Assembly (NCBI GenBank): GCA_030667035.1
Contig: DAOUWQ010000158.1
Location: forward strand, 1-5,146
Reading direction: 5' to 3'
DNA: 5,146 bases
Source: Candidatus Heimdallarchaeota archaeon
GTDB lineage: Archaea > Asgardarchaeota > Heimdallarchaeia > JABLTI01
Part shown: positions 1 to 5,146 of the stretch, in pieces
Numbering within the stretch: position 1 is the stretch's first letter
How the letters are laid out: every line of letters starts with the position of its first letter
Program-made: the position numbers and the translations under genes
Notes under the pieces: generated by a model
Told to the model about the DNA's origin: nothing
Seen by the model: the letters and a program-made list of their open reading frames with translations, nothing else
Databases searched by the model: none

Positions 1-286
1 TGCTTTCACCTGTTCGATAGGAGAAAACATCAATAAATTGTAACTGTTTAGCTGAGAGAAAAGTAGTAGGATCAGCACCAATATGTTTCATTTTATCAAT
101 TATCTCACTTGGAAAACTATCAGTAGTGAGAAACACACCATGATTTTTCTCATTTAATCCATCGACTAAGTACTGTAATGCAAATGCTTCCTTCCCTGTC
201 CCAGGGGGACCTATGATTAAGTAAATTTGCGATTTAGTACTACCGACGAGGTCCTTCAGTCTAACGGTGATTCTTTCACTTGCCAA
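1..286 (-). CDS. RecA-superfamily ATPase, KaiC/RAD55/GvpD-like (N-terminal part, cut by window edge)
   Basis: This is the first 95 codons of a minus-strand gene whose 3' end lies left of the window. I start it at a TTG codon (286-284), because the frame has a stop at 313-311 (shared with the stop of the upstream gene) and no ATG or GTG in between; a weak GGGA lies upstream of the TTG. The protein shows a hydrophobic strand followed by a P-loop, IIGPPGTGK (residues 24-32), then FALQYLVDGL, a second strand VFLTTDS (51-57), and FIDVFSYRTGE (84-94). This order is typical of the archaeal RAD55/KaiC/GvpD-like single-domain ATPases, which are soluble and usually regulatory or repair related. The residue after the P-loop lysine is Glu (GKE) rather than the usual Thr or Ser that helps hold magnesium. 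The gene follows the nucleotidyltransferase by 24 bases, suggesting one transcript. The exact function cannot be told from this fragment. Confidence 0.8.
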   Translation of the reverse strand, partial: MASERITVRLKDLVGSTKSQIYLIIGPPGTGKEAFALQYLVDGLNEKNHGVFLTTDSFPSEIIDKMKHIGADPTTFLSAKQLQFIDVFSYRTGES

Positions 287-310
287 ATCTAATTCCCTTC
301 TTTGAATTTT

Positions 311-1090
311 TTACTTTCCTTTTAGAATGTCTTCTAATATAGTCCAACCAAAATCATAGCACTTTTCTAGGAAATCAGGTATATTATCGATTTTTGCTCC
401 TACTCGATAATCTCTTGCATCTTTGATTACTTTTGAATCGACTTTAAGAGAGCTTTTCTCTGCGAAAAGTTCAGGAATGTTGTAACGGTTAAATTTCTTT
501 TCGCCTAAATAAATCAAGTATGCTTGAGCACACCCAATAGCTGCATCGCTCGCATAAAAGGCTAGTTCTTCATTTTTGCCTACAGGTGTGTTTACAAAAC
601 CATCGCGCATAATAAATACATTATCTAAACACATTTGTGTTGCTCCTTTTTTGAGCTTGCCTGGAGTGATTTTTACCTTTGCGAATGGGTTTTCCTCGCC
701 TATTTTCAAGACTCCCTGTTGTCCTGTCCAAATGTGGACCCAATTAACTATACTTGAAGCATTAATGTTTTCTTCATTTAGATCTTCTTCAAAGAAAACC
801 ATTAAATCTAGAAGTGAGGAATATTGAGGGTCATTCTCAAATTTAGCTTTGACTTGACCAATCTTTTGGAGAATTTCTACTTGTTTATCTCTGTCTTTCT
901 TAATCACTAAATAGAAATCACAATCAGAGTCACCTTTCATGTAGTTATTATCAGCAACGCTTCCAACAAGAAGTAAAGCAGCGATTTCTTTTCCTACTTC
1001 TTTTTTGAGTTCCATTGTTAATTTGATTACCAGTACTTCATATTCATCTGGAATTTTTCTAGGCTTCTTTTTAGGTGGGGTAGCACTCAT
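311..1090 (-). CDS. Pol-beta-fold nucleotidyltransferase with helical C-terminal domain
   Basis: The frame is open from an ATG at 1117, but I choose the second ATG (1090-1088, giving 259 residues). It has a good ribosome-binding site, GGAG at 1102-1099, eight bases ahead, whereas the first ATG has none. Numbered from the ATG at 1117, the protein carries the nucleotidyltransferase signature LLLVGS (48-53) followed by GDSDCDF (62-68). The probable metal ligands are Asp65 and Asp67, and a third acidic residue, Asp104, sits in LLDLMVF, so the catalytic triad looks complete. The second half (about 155-268) is mostly helical and resembles the substrate-binding or HEPN-like helical domain that follows this fold in MNT/HEPN and aminoglycoside-type nucleotidyltransferases. 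No R-x4-6-H RNase motif of active HEPN proteins is visible. The likely reaction is transfer of a nucleotide to a small molecule or protein; the substrate is unknown. It lies 24 bases upstream of the ATPase gene. The fold is confident, the function is not. Confidence 0.85.
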   Translation of the reverse strand: MSATPPKKKPRKIPDEYEVLVIKLTMELKKEVGKEIAALLLVGSVADNNYMKGDSDCDFYLVIKKDRDKQVEILQKIGQVKAKFENDPQYSSLLDLMVFFEEDLNEENINASSIVNWVHIWTGQQGVLKIGEENPFAKVKITPGKLKKGATQMCLDNVFIMRDGFVNTPVGKNEELAFYASDAAIGCAQAYLIYLGEKKFNRYNIPELFAEKSSLKVDSKVIKDARDYRVGAKIDNIPDFLEKCYDFGWTILEDILKGK

Positions 1091-1165
1091 TTTTTTTTCT
1101 CCAATTAAATTTTTCATACATTCTTAGCTTAGTTCTTTAATCTCAATTGACTTTATTTTCTTCTA

Positions 1166-1182
1166 CATAAAAACTTTCTTTT
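1166..1182 (-). promoter_or_regulatory. Possible archaeal promoter (BRE/TATA) for the nucleotidyltransferase-ATPase pair
   Basis: Read on the minus strand, the gap between the winged-helix gene and the nucleotidyltransferase gene contains AAAAGAAAGTTTTTATG. A purine-rich BRE-like part is followed by a TTTTTATG TATA-like core (1173-1166). Transcription would then begin near 1143, leaving a leader of about 50 bases before the preferred ATG at 1090. The gap of 97 bases between the genes and the lack of overlap fit a separate promoter, but AT-rich DNA makes such matches easy by chance. Confidence 0.3.
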
Positions 1183-1213
1183 AACCACATATTGTTCTTT
1201 TTTATTAGACTTT

Positions 1214-2050
1214 CTATTTCTGAGTTAAATCCTCGATATCTAATTTCCTCTCTTCTTCAGGTATTCTCTCAATAATTTTCTCAGTTTCAATATTTTCTTT
1301 GATTAAACAAATTTTTTGACCCAAGTTTAGTTGAACGTCAATATCCCCTACATTATAAAGTTTCAACAAAATATTGTATACTTGATCATCAGAAATACTA
1401 TAATCCTCTGCTATTGCTCCAAACGTTACTTGTGAAACTTTTTGCGATTCCAAATTCTCAATAAGTTCTAGAATAGATTCTTCAAGTAATTCCATAGGTA
1501 GAAATTTATGGGATGATCTTACGTACACACCTTCAATCTTACCATCATCAATTAGTGTTTGTAGTAATTCTCTGGTAATGGATTTCTTAAGTTGTAGTTC
1601 TTCTGCAATTTCATAGATATCTACATCAACCCCTTGAATGACACTTTGATAGAGAATATCTTTTGCAGAATCCCTGGTGATGATTTTATCGTCCTTTCTT
1701 TGTATTAGGTTGATACGAGACTTTGCAATCAATGCAACTACTTTTGGATTCCATTTATTATCTTCTGCAAGCTCTTCCAGATTACAAATACCTTTGGCTT
1801 TAATTAACCGAACAATGTCTTTCACTTCAGAACCTGTTAGAGAAATGTATACTCCTTCTGGAGTGATCACAGTTCCAGCTATTTCCCTTTTATCTATTAA
1901 TTTTGATAATTGAAAAGAAAGATATCTTCTTGCACTCACACCAAATGGCTCTCCTAAATCAATATACTCTTGATCTTTCACCATTTTGATAATCTTGTCT
2001 TTTGGGATGGATTTCTTCTTTTTCTCTGGATTTTTTTTCTGTGAGACCAT
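1214..2050 (-). CDS. Tandem winged-helix protein, UFL1/DDRGK1-like (candidate)
   Basis: This 278-residue soluble protein starts at ATG 2050 with GGTGA (2062-2058) seven bases upstream. After a lysine-rich tail (1-18) it appears to hold about four winged-helix units, at roughly 19-70, 72-125, 127-184 and 187-252, then a charged acidic tail. Each unit shows helices followed by a beta-wing such as REIAGTVITPEGVYIS (54-69) or GKIEGVYVRSSHKFLP (170-185). The first two units closely resemble my memory of the C-terminal winged helix of human DDRGK1, which has ITGVIDDRGKFIYITPEEL followed by RGRVSIAELAQ. The query has IAGTVITPEGVYISLTGSE, then KGICNLEELAE. The later units resemble the serial winged helices in the N-terminal half of UFL1. 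In eukaryotes UFL1 and DDRGK1 together form the scaffold E3 for UFM1, and UFL1-like proteins have been reported in Asgard archaea. There is no CDK5RAP3-like or RING region. Alternatives are a general winged-helix transcription factor or an ESCRT-II-like or PCI-like protein. The winged-helix fold is well supported; the UFL1/DDRGK1 link is an inference. Confidence 0.8.
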   Translation of the reverse strand: MVSQKKNPEKKKKSIPKDKIIKMVKDQEYIDLGEPFGVSARRYLSFQLSKLIDKREIAGTVITPEGVYISLTGSEVKDIVRLIKAKGICNLEELAEDNKWNPKVVALIAKSRINLIQRKDDKIITRDSAKDILYQSVIQGVDVDIYEIAEELQLKKSITRELLQTLIDDGKIEGVYVRSSHKFLPMELLEESILELIENLESQKVSQVTFGAIAEDYSISDDQVYNILLKLYNVGDIDVQLNLGQKICLIKENIETEKIIERIPEEERKLDIEDLTQK

Positions 2051-2075
2051 TGTTAATTCACCGTTATATTATAAA

Positions 2076-2246
2076 ACTTGATTTTATTTATGTTTTTAAT
2101 ACTTGTGGATTTAATTATTTCTTTTGCAATAATTATTATACTTGATATAAGTGAAATGGCATTGAACAGTATTTTTACTTGTCAACAGAAGATTTTTAAA
2201 AGAAACAAAAACCTTCTCAAGATAGTTGCAAGTAACTTGTACTTGT
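2076..2246 (+). repeat. Cluster of ACTTG pentamers in the divergent promoter region
   Basis: ACTTG occurs six times in the same orientation, starting at 2076, 2101, 2140, 2177, 2235 and 2241. Four of these extend to ACTTGT. An inverted copy (CAAGT) at 2229-2233 forms the near-palindrome CAAGTAACTTG with the 2235 copy. The cluster fills most of the noncoding DNA between the winged-helix and P1 genes, so it may be a regulator-binding array. The same pentamer also occurs sporadically inside the coding regions to the left, so its significance is moderate. Confidence 0.4.
2187..2202 (+). promoter_or_regulatory. Possible BRE/TATA promoter of the P1 gene
   Basis: A purine stretch AGAAGA (2187-2192) precedes TTTTTAAAAG (2193-2202), the arrangement of an archaeal BRE plus TATA box. 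It predicts a start of transcription near 2222-2228 and a leader of about 70 bases, which would include the GGAG ribosome-binding site at 2283-2286. The assignment rests only on sequence resemblance and other AT-rich runs nearby could serve instead. Confidence 0.35.
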
Positions 2247-2296
2247 AAAACAAACTAGAACAATAAAATAGTAAGAAAAATTGGAGAAAAACAAAA

Positions 2297-2599
2297 ATGG
2301 AATACCTTCATGCTTCATTAATACTACATTCATCTGGTAAAAAGGTCACCGAAAAAGCTATTGGTGATATATTAACCGCTGCTGGATTAACTCCAGACAA
2401 GAACAGGATCAAAGGTTTAGTCGCTGCTCTCGGTGAAGTTAACATCAAAGAAGCCCTCAAAACTGCTGCTGTTATGCCAGCCACCGCCGCCGCACCCGTA
2501 GCTGCCGCTGCTCCAGCTGCCGCCGCACCAGCCGCTGCTCCTGAACCAGAAGAAGAAGAAGAGGAAGAAGAATCCGGATTAAGCTCACTCTTTGGTTGA
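2297..2599 (+). CDS. rpl12: Large-subunit ribosomal stalk protein P1 (archaeal L12)
   Basis: This 100-residue protein is the acidic stalk protein of the archaeal large ribosomal subunit. Dimers of it bind the C-terminal helices of P0 (L10) and recruit translation GTPases such as aEF2 and aEF1A. The N-terminal domain begins MEYLHASLILHSSGKKVTEK and continues DILTAAGL, a typical dimerising helical domain (about 1-60). A flexible alanine/proline hinge (about 61-80) follows, then a run of eight glutamates and the conserved C-terminal tail SGLSSLFG, which contacts GTPases. Length matches the family. ATG 2297 is preceded by GGAG at 2283-2286, ten bases upstream. The hinge is coded mainly by GCC and GCT and makes a GC-rich island in AT-rich DNA, consistent with a highly expressed gene. 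The usual archaeal neighbours (L11, L1, P0/L10) are absent: the gene stands alone between a divergent and a convergent gene. Confidence 0.97.
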   Translation: MEYLHASLILHSSGKKVTEKAIGDILTAAGLTPDKNRIKGLVAALGEVNIKEALKTAAVMPATAAAPVAAAAPAAAAPAAAPEPEEEEEEEESGLSSLFG

Positions 2600-2633
2600 G
2601 CAGTAATCTGAATACTTTTTCACAGAAAAACAA

Positions 2634-2689
2634 TTGCCGTCAACGCTCGAAAAGAGTGTTGGCAAATTCAATTATTTTTTATTTATTTA
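2634..2689 (+). terminator. Hairpin plus T-rich tract after P1, shared by convergent genes
   Basis: CAACGCTC (2641-2648) pairs with GAGTGTTG (2654-2661) over eight positions with one G-U pair, closing a five-base GAAAA loop. TTGC (2634-2637) can pair further with GCAA (2662-2665) past a three-base bulge. A T-rich tract (about 2667-2689) follows on the plus strand, suiting termination of the P1 transcript. Reading the other way, the hairpin is followed by GTTTTT (2631-2626), so it may also stop transcription from the convergent glycosyltransferase gene. It is the only strong stem-loop in the 87-base gap. Confidence 0.6.
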
Positions 2690-4336
2690 ATTACTTATTT
2701 TTTGATACACACAGAGATTTACTTCTTTGTATCTTATTATTCCAACGCTACTAAACACAAGAGAGATATTGTTACTCTGGAACATCAAATCAATCCAAGG
2801 TTCACTTTCATATATTTCTTCTGTCATAACAAAGCAAATTGAAGCATTCTGAAATTGTGAATAAACTACATATAGTTCAAACCATTTTATTTCTTCAATC
2901 TGCCTGCCAGGACCTAAATAGGAATATCCAGGAGTATAAAGTACAATGTCTTCTACAATGACTATAGTTGTTATTTCTTCATTGTTTTTTATATAATCAA
3001 AAGCCTGGCAATAGTTGTAATTTGGTCTAAATGATATATCAAAAAAGCCGATACTAACTGAACTAAAAATAATAAATAAAGCTGTAAATACATGAATGCT
3101 TTTGCGCAAATTTTTCTTCTTTAAGAATTTCGGGTATTTGTTCATTCCATTTGCTGCGATTAACACAAGCAATGGCAAAACAGGTAAAATAAACCGATAT
3201 TCTTTGTGAGCTATAAAGCTTAATATTAAAACAAAAAATAATGATATAGCAATTAAGAAAAATGTTTTCTCATTTTTGTTAGCTCCAATGGTTAAATAGA
3301 GTAGATACATTACTGCGAAAAAGGAATACGCATAAGCAAATATACCTAAGTAAGCATAAAACGGATAAGTGCCATGTATCGAGCTTGAACTACTAATTAT
3401 ATTATATTGGAAAAAAACAATAGGTGAATGTAGAAATGTCCCCCAAGTAACCAAATCAATTACACCTTGGATTATAATCATAAATAGGATTGCTAAACAA
3501 AAAGTAAATGCTCCAAACCATTTTTTCTTTAGTATTAAATAAATTAGTAATGGAATAGCGATAATTGCTGTTGAAAACTTAAACATAAATGCTACACCTA
3601 TACTTAAACCAGCAAAAATTAAATTCCCAAATGTTCGTCTTTTTTGCTTTTTTGTTTCAGTATTATCGATTTTTGTTGCATTAACAGCTTTATAGAGAAG
3701 ATATACTGCAAGAAAAACAAAATTCATAGCTAGACCATCAGTCATTGTTCTTGCTGCCCAAAAAACAAAATCGTACCAAATTGCAATGAAAAATGTAGCA
3801 AACAAACCAGCTTCTTTGCCAAATAATAGTTTTCCAAAATAGTAAGCAACAATAACTGATATCATTGAAAGTATACCGGAAAACAAACGAACACCGATTA
3901 AAATTGACCCAAGTGATGAAGCTCCAAAAGCTATCATTACTTTGAATATCAGATAAACAATACCGGGATAAAACCATGATCTTGCCCCTTCGATAAATTC
4001 CCATGGAATAACTCCAATGCCAAAAATTTCATTATAAACAATCTCTATTGATTGATAATGTTCATCAGGATGGACATATCCTTTGCTGAGTATCGCAGAA
4101 ATAATTCTTAATGCTAGGGCAAGGATCCAAATAACTAGAACCAACCAATTATCTTTCATCCAATTTCTTACTCTTTCTCTAAAAAAATCTGGTTTTTGAT
4201 TGGAATGAATTTTATTTACTTTATTCTTATCATCTTTCGGAGAATCATCTACTAGTGCTTGTAAGGAGTTCTTCTTTTCTTTGATAAACCCAGACATAAG
4301 AGTGATACATCCTTTCCCTATGAGAGACTTCTCCAT
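2687..4336 (-). CDS. GT22-family (ALG9/ALG12/PIG-B-like) membrane mannosyltransferase
   Basis: This is a 549-residue polytopic membrane protein with a charged cytosolic N-terminal tail of about 60 residues and around ten hydrophobic segments between residues 64 and 430, followed by a soluble C-terminal domain. After the first membrane helix comes HPDEHYQSIE (89-98), then IPWEFIEGARSWFYP (110-124). Further on are ARTMTDG (195-201), IDLVTWGTF (293-301), a later HGTYPFYAY (321-329) and HKEYRFILPVLP (377-388). The order matches the GT22 enzymes of eukaryotes, which move mannose from dolichyl-phosphate-mannose onto lipid-linked oligosaccharide or GPI precursors; Asp91-Glu92 would be catalytic. Length fits the family. 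In an archaeon the active site should face outward and build lipid-linked N-glycans or another surface glycan; donor and acceptor are inferred. The start is uncertain: ATG 4336 has no good ribosome-binding site but a TTTAAAAG element (4371-4364) could give a leaderless message, while ATG 4297 (residue 14) is an alternative. The shorter form would leave all the motifs intact. Confidence 0.85.
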   Translation of the reverse strand: MEKSLIGKGCITLMSGFIKEKKNSLQALVDDSPKDDKNKVNKIHSNQKPDFFRERVRNWMKDNWLVLVIWILALALRIISAILSKGYVHPDEHYQSIEIVYNEIFGIGVIPWEFIEGARSWFYPGIVYLIFKVMIAFGASSLGSILIGVRLFSGILSMISVIVAYYFGKLLFGKEAGLFATFFIAIWYDFVFWAARTMTDGLAMNFVFLAVYLLYKAVNATKIDNTETKKQKRRTFGNLIFAGLSIGVAFMFKFSTAIIAIPLLIYLILKKKWFGAFTFCLAILFMIIIQGVIDLVTWGTFLHSPIVFFQYNIISSSSSIHGTYPFYAYLGIFAYAYSFFAVMYLLYLTIGANKNEKTFFLIAISLFFVLILSFIAHKEYRFILPVLPLLVLIAANGMNKYPKFLKKKNLRKSIHVFTALFIIFSSVSIGFFDISFRPNYNYCQAFDYIKNNEEITTIVIVEDIVLYTPGYSYLGPGRQIEEIKWFELYVVYSQFQNASICFVMTEEIYESEPWIDLMFQSNNISLVFSSVGIIRYKEVNLCVYQKISN

Positions 4337-4344
4337 TCACTGCT

Positions 4345-4371
4345 CAATAATATAAGTGCAAATCTTTTAAA
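4345..4371 (-). promoter_or_regulatory. Possible TATA elements of the glycosyltransferase gene
   Basis: On the minus strand two TATA-like sequences precede the gene: TTTAAAAG (4371-4364) and CTTATATTATTG (4356-4345). The first would place transcription start close to ATG 4336, giving an essentially leaderless message. The second would place it near 4327, which would favour the internal ATG at 4297. Both are weak guesses in AT-rich DNA. Confidence 0.25.
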
Positions 4372-4480
4372 TTTTTTAGCTTGAATTTTGAAGTAAAATT
4401 TCTCTTATAAAATATTTCCCCATAGAATAAATGCTGATAGATAGCAACGAATAAAAATAGGAATGTCCCTCTGAATTAGA

Positions 4481-4510
4481 TTGTTAATAATGTGATTTCA
4501 TTACTAACAA
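4481..4510. promoter_or_regulatory. 12-base-arm inverted repeat, candidate operator of the aminotransferase gene
   Basis: TTGTTAATAATG (4481-4492) and CATTACTAACAA (4499-4510) form an inverted repeat matching at 11 of 12 positions around a six-base spacer. Total span is 30 bases, the size of a dimeric regulator site. It ends 43 bases before the aminotransferase ATG, just ahead of the AT-rich TTTAAACTATAA (4524-4535) that could be a TATA element. No T tract follows it, so it is unlikely to be a terminator. Which regulator binds, and whether it acts on this gene or the divergent one, cannot be told. Confidence 0.45.
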
Positions 4511-4553
4511 GTAAAAAGTCAAATTTAAACTATAATATTCAAGGGTGTTTCAT

Positions 4554-5146
4554 ATGACATCTAATAAAGAAATACTATCAAAATGTGCTCTTCGAGTTCC
4601 TGCTAGTGGAACTTTGAAAATGAAAATTCTATCAACTGAATTAGAAGTCAAGGGAAAGGAAATTATCCATCTTGAAATTGGTCAGCCAAATTTTAACACA
4701 CCAATTGAGATTATTGAGGCTGCTAATATTGCAATGAAAGAGGGTAAAACAGGATATACTTCTTCAAAGGGAGTCCGACCCTTACTTGAAAAAATTGCTT
4801 CAATTCATACAAAAGATACTGGAGTAGAAATCAATCCAAAAAACAATGTGATAACTACTCCTGGGGCAAAGGCAGCATTATTTAATGCATTAGTATCCTT
4901 AGTTGATCCTGGGGATAATATTGTTGTTATTTCACCCTTTTGGCCTAGTTACTCAGGAATAATTCAATATATTGGTGCAGAAACGAAAGTCGTTCAAGCT
5001 AATACTGTTGATTTTGGTTTACCAGAAGAAGCTGTTAAAAATGCAGTCAATAAAAATACAAAAGCACTATTAATCAATTCCCCCAGTAATCCTACAGGGA
5101 CAATTTATAATTTAGATTCACTAAAATTCATCAATGATTTATCTAA
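4554..5146 (+). CDS. PLP-dependent class I aminotransferase (N-terminal 197 residues, cut by window edge)
   Basis: The frame opens at ATG 4554 with GGGTG (4543-4547) six bases upstream and runs off the right edge. The protein is a fold-type I PLP enzyme of the AspC/aminotransferase class I and II family, which moves amino groups between amino acids and 2-oxo acids in the cytoplasm. Visible signatures are EIGQPNF (41-47), which touches substrate; GYTSSKG (67-73); TPGAKAAL (102-109), which binds the cofactor phosphate; SPFWPSY (127-133), with the aromatic residue that stacks on the PLP ring; and NSPSNPTG (175-182), whose second Asn contacts the cofactor. The catalytic PLP lysine and the C-terminal substrate arginine would be beyond the window. 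The pattern is typical of archaeal Igamma-type aspartate or aromatic aminotransferases; substrate preference cannot be judged. A 30-base inverted repeat lies just upstream and may control it. Confidence 0.93.
   Translation, partial: MTSNKEILSKCALRVPASGTLKMKILSTELEVKGKEIIHLEIGQPNFNTPIEIIEAANIAMKEGKTGYTSSKGVRPLLEKIASIHTKDTGVEINPKNNVITTPGAKAALFNALVSLVDPGDNIVVISPFWPSYSGIIQYIGAETKVVQANTVDFGLPEEAVKNAVNKNTKALLINSPSNPTGTIYNLDSLKFINDLS

Noticed and set aside
576..827. Open frame of 83 codons on the plus strand
   Set aside because: It lies wholly inside the nucleotidyltransferase gene on the other strand, has no recognisable domain and no ribosome-binding site worth noting, and its composition is that of an antisense shadow.
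1677..1913. Open frame of 78 codons on the plus strand
   Set aside because: It is antisense to the middle of the winged-helix gene, whose protein is clearly structured; no family features are seen in the shadow frame.
2478..2580. Low-complexity GCC/GCT and GAA runs, considered as a microsatellite or transferred GC-rich insert
   Set aside because: They encode the normal alanine-rich hinge and acidic tail of P1, so the composition is explained by the protein.
3738..4004. Open frame of 88 codons on the minus strand in another frame
   Set aside because: It lies in a different frame inside the glycosyltransferase gene, which shows conserved motifs across the same stretch; the Cys/Phe/Trp-rich product is typical of a frame-shifted membrane protein gene.
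4361..4460. Short complementary A/T runs between the glycosyltransferase and the aminotransferase, considered as a small RNA or hairpin
   Set aside because: The pairing is only A-T runs that are expected by chance in this composition; no stable stem with G-C pairs was found.

Overview
The window looks like chromosomal DNA from an archaeon, most plausibly an Asgard archaeon. The DNA is AT-rich. It carries an archaeal/eukaryotic-type acidic ribosomal stalk protein (P1), archaeal GGTG/GGAG ribosome-binding sites and TATA-like upstream elements. Two proteins also have a eukaryote-like flavour: a tandem winged-helix protein resembling UFL1/DDRGK1 of the UFMylation system, and a GT22-type mannosyltransferase carrying motifs of the eukaryotic ALG9/ALG12/PIG-B family. 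The Asgard assignment is inferred from this combination; no rRNA or other marker gene is present to settle it.

Layout: bases 1-2050 hold three minus-strand genes. In transcription order they are the tandem winged-helix protein (2050-1214), a pol-beta-fold nucleotidyltransferase with a helical C-terminal domain (start probably at 1090, stop at 311), and the N-terminal part of a RecA-fold KaiC/RAD55/GvpD-like ATPase (286-1, running off the left edge). The last two are 24 bases apart and are probably co-transcribed. A 246-base divergent promoter region (2051-2296) separates this block from the plus-strand P1 gene (2297-2599). It contains a cluster of ACTTG pentamers. P1 ends at a hairpin plus T-rich tract (about 2634-2689) that lies between P1 and the convergent GT22-like membrane glycosyltransferase gene (4336-2687, minus strand). 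A second divergent region (4337-4553) carries a clean 12-base-arm inverted repeat 43 bases before a plus-strand class I aminotransferase gene (4554 to the right edge, incomplete).

The genes do not form one obvious pathway. P1 belongs to the ribosomal GTPase-associated stalk. The glycosyltransferase would act at the cytoplasmic membrane on lipid-linked or anchored glycans. The aminotransferase belongs to amino-acid metabolism. The winged-helix protein is the most intriguing gene: it may represent a single-chain archaeal relative of the eukaryotic UFL1-DDRGK1 E3 scaffold. No tRNA, rRNA, CRISPR array, insertion sequence or attachment site was seen.
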